From Acidimicrobiaceae bacterium (GTDB lineage Bacteria > Actinomycetota > Acidimicrobiia > Acidimicrobiales > Ilumatobacteraceae), in NCBI GenBank assembly GCA_006515795.1, contig VFMC01000027.1, positions 1 to 15,173 of the forward strand: 15,173 bases of DNA, given 5' to 3'. This document shows positions 13,471 through 15,173 of this stretch, piece by piece. The notes beneath the pieces are model-generated. The model saw only the letters and a program-made list of their open reading frames with translations. It searched no databases and was not told where the DNA came from. Position 1 is the first letter of the stretch. Each line of letters begins with the position of its first letter. Made by a program: the position numbers and the translations under genes.

Positions 13471-14205
13471 TCATCGCGAGGGGTGGAGCTTGACGCAGCA
13501 GAGCCCGTCTTCGGGTTCGAGGCGGGTATCGAACCCGGTCTCGCCGATGTCGTCGATTGCTGTCTGCAAGAGGCGGAGGTTCATGCTGCAGATGAGTTCC
13601 GTGTGCTGTTGTGCGAGTCGGTGGAACGGGCAGTTCCTCAAGACGACAGTGCCGTCGGCGCCGGCTTGGGGTTCGAAGCCGTGTTCTGCAAGCACATCAA
13701 GCAGAGCACGACGACGAGGCCTGATGCCCCGCCCGGCGGTGCCCCGCAGCCGAACGCGGACCTCCCCGGCAAATCGAAGGCCCGCCGCGTGCGCGACGTC
13801 GTCGATGGCCGTCGCGATGTCGACACCTTCGGTTTTCGACCTGTCGGCCGCATCGGCCAGCATCCGGGCGACGAACTCGTAGTCACGCGGTGGCAGGGAA
13901 ATCTCGAAGTCTCGGCGGGATCGACGGTAGAGCTTGGCGGGGCGACCCGCGCCTGGTCCTCGACGGCCGGACAACCGCTGGTAGTCGACCTCCAAGAGGC
14001 CATCTGCGGCGAGGCGATCGAGATGGTGGGCGACCGTGCCCCGCTCGAGACCGATGGATTCGGCAGCCTGATCGCGGCTGATCCACTCGCCGGTCTCGAC
14101 GACGATGTCGTAGACCGCCCTGCGGGTGGGTTCTGCCAGCGAGGTGACCGCACCCAGTCTTCCCTTCGCCGGTCCTTCTAACACTAACCGCGTCTTGACA
14201 TACAC
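13471..14205 (-). CDS. Winged-helix regulator with cysteine-bearing C-terminal domain (COG2345/SufR-like)
   Basis: This 244-residue protein has an ArsR-like winged helix at about 24-95: SLAEPTRRAVYDIV, then QAAESIGLERGTVAHHLDRL (46-65), then a basic wing with GRPAKLYRRS. The C-terminal half carries CPFHRLAQQHTELICSMNLR (192-211) and GLCCVKLHP (Cys236, Cys237). This Cys arrangement is shared by COG2345 proteins and resembles the Fe-S ligands of SufR, so an Fe-S or metal cofactor is plausible. The start is uncertain: GTG 14205 follows GGAAGG at a good distance, whereas the longer TTG 14229 would lie upstream of its own -10 box. The gene diverges from the DoxX-like gene across about 50 bases, so it probably controls both. 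Confidence 0.85.
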   Translation of the reverse strand: MYVKTRLVLEGPAKGRLGAVTSLAEPTRRAVYDIVVETGEWISRDQAAESIGLERGTVAHHLDRLAADGLLEVDYQRLSGRRGPGAGRPAKLYRRSRRDFEISLPPRDYEFVARMLADAADRSKTEGVDIATAIDDVAHAAGLRFAGEVRVRLRGTAGRGIRPRRRALLDVLAEHGFEPQAGADGTVVLRNCPFHRLAQQHTELICSMNLRLLQTAIDDIGETGFDTRLEPEDGLCCVKLHPSR

Positions 14206-14226
14206 GCCCGCCCTTCCTAGTATAAT
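14195..14226 (+). promoter_or_regulatory. Promoter of the DoxX-like gene
   Basis: TTGACA (14195-14200) is a consensus -35. TAGTAT (14218-14223) lies 17 bases downstream; the overlapping TATAAT (14221-14226) is a perfect -10 but at a 20-base spacing. Either predicts a leader of about 20-27 bases before ATG 14257. The -35 box lies inside the start of the divergent regulator gene, so a repressor bound here would affect both. Confidence 0.65.
14219..14224 (-). promoter_or_regulatory. -10 box of the divergent COG2345-like regulator
   Basis: TATACT reads on the minus strand at 14224-14219, physically overlapping the plus-strand TATAAT at 14221-14226. It would place transcription start near 14212, a few bases before GTG 14205. 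The -35 at 17 bases (TTCTAA) is poor, so activity may be weak or need a factor. Confidence 0.45.
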
Positions 14227-14243
14227 CAACCAACGCTACTTTT

Positions 14244-14250
14244 AGAAAGG
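14244..14250 (+). promoter_or_regulatory. Ribosome binding site of the DoxX-like gene
   Basis: AGAAAGG ends six bases before ATG 14257, a normal spacing, and supports that start. Confidence 0.65.
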
Positions 14251-14256
14251 CCAATC

Positions 14257-14709
14257 ATGGACACCCCATCAACCAACGCTCGACTCGATCAACTGACCAG
14301 TTCCCGAGGTGACCTCTCCAATCCGGCATTCCAGGCCTTCTGGCTGCTACGGCTCGGTTTCGTCGTGGCTCCCATCGTGTTCGGCCTCGACAAGTACCTC
14401 CATGTACTCGTCAACTGGGACAAGTACCTGGCACACGAGTTCGCCGACCTGTTCAACGCCAAGGCCCACACGCTGATGAATGCAGTCGGCGCGATCGAGA
14501 TCATCGCCGGCCTCGTCGTTGCCTTCCGCCCCCGCTTCGGTGGCTACCTGGTCGCGGCATGGTTGGCAGGGATCATCGCGAACCTGCTGCTCGCGGCTGC
14601 CCACTACGACATCGCCCTCCGCGACTTCGGCTTGCTGCTCGCAGCGCTCTCGCTCGCTCGGCTAGCCTCCGCATTCCCGATCGCCCGCCACGCGGAGCGC
14701 CAAGGCTGA
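14257..14709 (+). CDS. Small four-helix membrane protein, DoxX-like
   Basis: This 150-residue integral membrane protein has four predicted helices: about 27-45 (FWLLRLGFVVAPIVFGL), 72-90 (LMNAVGAIEIIAGLVVAFRP), 93-113 (FGGYLVAAWLAGIIANLLLA) and 119-138 (IALRDFGLLLAALSLARLA). The GLDKYLHVLVNWDKYLAHEF stretch (43-62) and the GAIEIIAGL helix are familiar from small proteins annotated as DoxX-like in many bacteria; their biochemical role is unsettled, and links to redox or thiol stress exist only for some relatives. It is transcribed divergently from a Cys-bearing regulator, a pairing that suggests a stress-induced gene. The family call is from memory; the membrane topology is directly visible. 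Confidence 0.82.
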   Translation: MDTPSTNARLDQLTSSRGDLSNPAFQAFWLLRLGFVVAPIVFGLDKYLHVLVNWDKYLAHEFADLFNAKAHTLMNAVGAIEIIAGLVVAFRPRFGGYLVAAWLAGIIANLLLAAAHYDIALRDFGLLLAALSLARLASAFPIARHAERQG

Positions 14710-14773
14710 GTACCACGACGACAGCACCCGTCCAACCAGTCGACAGAACGTTCGGCGCTGACCAGGCCGGCCA

Positions 14774-14789
14774 CCAAGCGGCCGCTTGG
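14774..14789. repeat. Perfect 16-bp palindrome downstream of the DoxX-like gene
   Basis: CCAAGCGGCCGCTTGG is fully self-complementary. It lies 65 bases after the DoxX-like stop, ahead of the terminator hairpin. With no loop it is a poor RNA hairpin and is more likely a protein-binding dyad, or chance in GC-rich DNA. Nothing else recognisable lies between 14710 and 14809. Confidence 0.4.
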
Positions 14790-14809
14790 CGACACCCCGG
14801 ACCACTCAC

Positions 14810-14840
14810 GAGGCCCCGCCCGACCGCGGGGCCTCTTGCG
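14810..14840 (+). terminator. GC-rich terminator-like hairpin
   Basis: GAGGCCCCGC (14810-14819) pairs perfectly with GCGGGGCCTC (14826-14835) around a 6-base loop. The following TTGCGT is only weakly T-rich, which is common in high-GC actinobacteria. It lies about 100 bases after the DoxX-like stop and before the TetR gene's promoter, a sensible place to end that transcript. Confidence 0.6.
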
Positions 14841-14932
14841 TCGACGCACCCGACCTCGGTTGCCGCCTACCCAACAGAGGTCGTTCGACGCTGGGCAACG
14901 CAGCGACCCTCCCCAGTTCGAGCCATACAGGA

Positions 14933-14970
14933 TTGACAATGAGACGGTATTCGTCTTACTGTCTCAACCC
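14933..14970 (+). promoter_or_regulatory. Promoter with dyad repeats of the TetR gene
   Basis: TTGACA (14933-14938), an 18-base spacer and TACTGT (14957-14962) form a promoter ending eight bases before ATG 14971, so the mRNA is nearly leaderless. Inside it are an outer inverted repeat TGAGAC (14940-14945) / GTCTCA (14961-14966) and an inner one AGACG (14942-14946) / CGTCT (14952-14956). This is the expected layout for an autoregulated TetR repressor. Confidence 0.6.
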
Positions 14971-15173
14971 ATGACGCCGACGGAGATCCGTGTTCTCGAC
15001 GCCACCAAGTCGTGCTGTGAGCGGTGGGGGATCGCCAAGGTCACCATCGACGACATCGCCGCCGAGGCGGGAGTGTCGCGAGCGACGCTCTACCGGATGT
15101 TCCCCGGCGGCAAGGACGTGCTGTTCGACGCGCTCCGCGTTCGCGAGCTGGAAGACTTCTTCACCCGGCTCAC
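14971..15173 (+). CDS. TetR/AcrR-family regulator, N-terminal part (cut by window edge)
   Basis: Only 67 residues are in the window, with no stop. They form the DNA-binding domain of a TetR-family repressor: RVLDATKSCCERWGIAKVTI leads into DDIAAEAGVSRATLYRMFPG (27-46) and then GKDVLFDALRVRELEDFF. The helix-turn-helix GVSRATLYRMFPG is the family hallmark, and its SRATLY form is the common one. The ligand-binding domain lies outside. Two adjacent cysteines (residues 15-16) occur in helix 1. ATG 14971 is supported by the promoter eight bases upstream. What it regulates besides itself cannot be told. Confidence 0.93.
   Translation, partial: MTPTEIRVLDATKSCCERWGIAKVTIDDIAAEAGVSRATLYRMFPGGKDVLFDALRVRELEDFFTRL

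Noticed and set aside
12439..14181. Plus-strand open frames opposite the LacI and COG2345-like genes
   Set aside because: Both minus-strand genes have complete domain signatures and promoters; the opposite frames do not.
14284..14306. AACTG-AC-CAGTT dyad near the DoxX-like start as an operator
   Set aside because: It lies inside coding sequence, is short, and does not match the other dyads in the region.

Overview
The window is GC-rich, gene-dense DNA that looks like an actinobacterial chromosome. It has GTG and TTG starts, Ala-rich lipoproteins ending in AAC-GD, sugar ABC permeases with no ATPase gene beside them, and several promoters whose -10 box lies only 6-8 bases before the start codon. 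An acidimicrobial-type actinobacterium is my guess from style; nothing here fixes the genus. I see no rRNA, tRNA, CRISPR array, insertion sequence or prophage gene.

Layout. (1) 1-2547, minus strand: a polar amino-acid ABC importer in the order binding lipoprotein, permease, ATPase; the ATPase runs off the left edge. (2) 2701-4494, plus strand: a compact operon encoding a CPGC thioredoxin-fold protein, a protoglobin with a complete haem pocket, and a MarR regulator with a cysteine-rich tail. It is driven by an AT-rich, apparently leaderless promoter carrying repeated TCCTAT half-sites. (3) 4614-5091, minus: a DUF2867-like gene with a doubtful 5' end. (4) 13359 down to 5213, minus: a carbohydrate locus of LacI regulator, sugar-binding lipoprotein, two permeases and a glycogen-debranching-like glucosidase, followed by an AidB-type acyl-CoA dehydrogenase. 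(5) 13471-14709: a COG2345/SufR-like regulator divergent from a small DoxX-like membrane protein, with overlapping -10 boxes. (6) 14971 to the right edge: the start of a TetR regulator behind a dyad-rich promoter.

How it fits together. The LacI locus probably imports an oligosaccharide, using a shared ATPase encoded elsewhere, and hydrolyses it inside the cell; the LacI protein probably represses its own promoter through a perfect 12-bp operator. The Trx/protoglobin/MarR operon is the best candidate for a little-described system: a gas- or redox-responsive cassette in which a cysteine-bearing regulator may control a haem protein and a disulfide oxidoreductase.

Both ABC operons carry a perfect GC-rich hairpin just after the binding-protein gene, inside the first 15-23 codons of the following permease. 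That suggests similar control of binding-protein versus permease level. No gene-free stretch exceeds 300 bases; the longest are 14710-14970 (palindrome, terminator, TetR promoter), 2548-2736 (divergent promoters) and about 5092-5212 (nothing strong).
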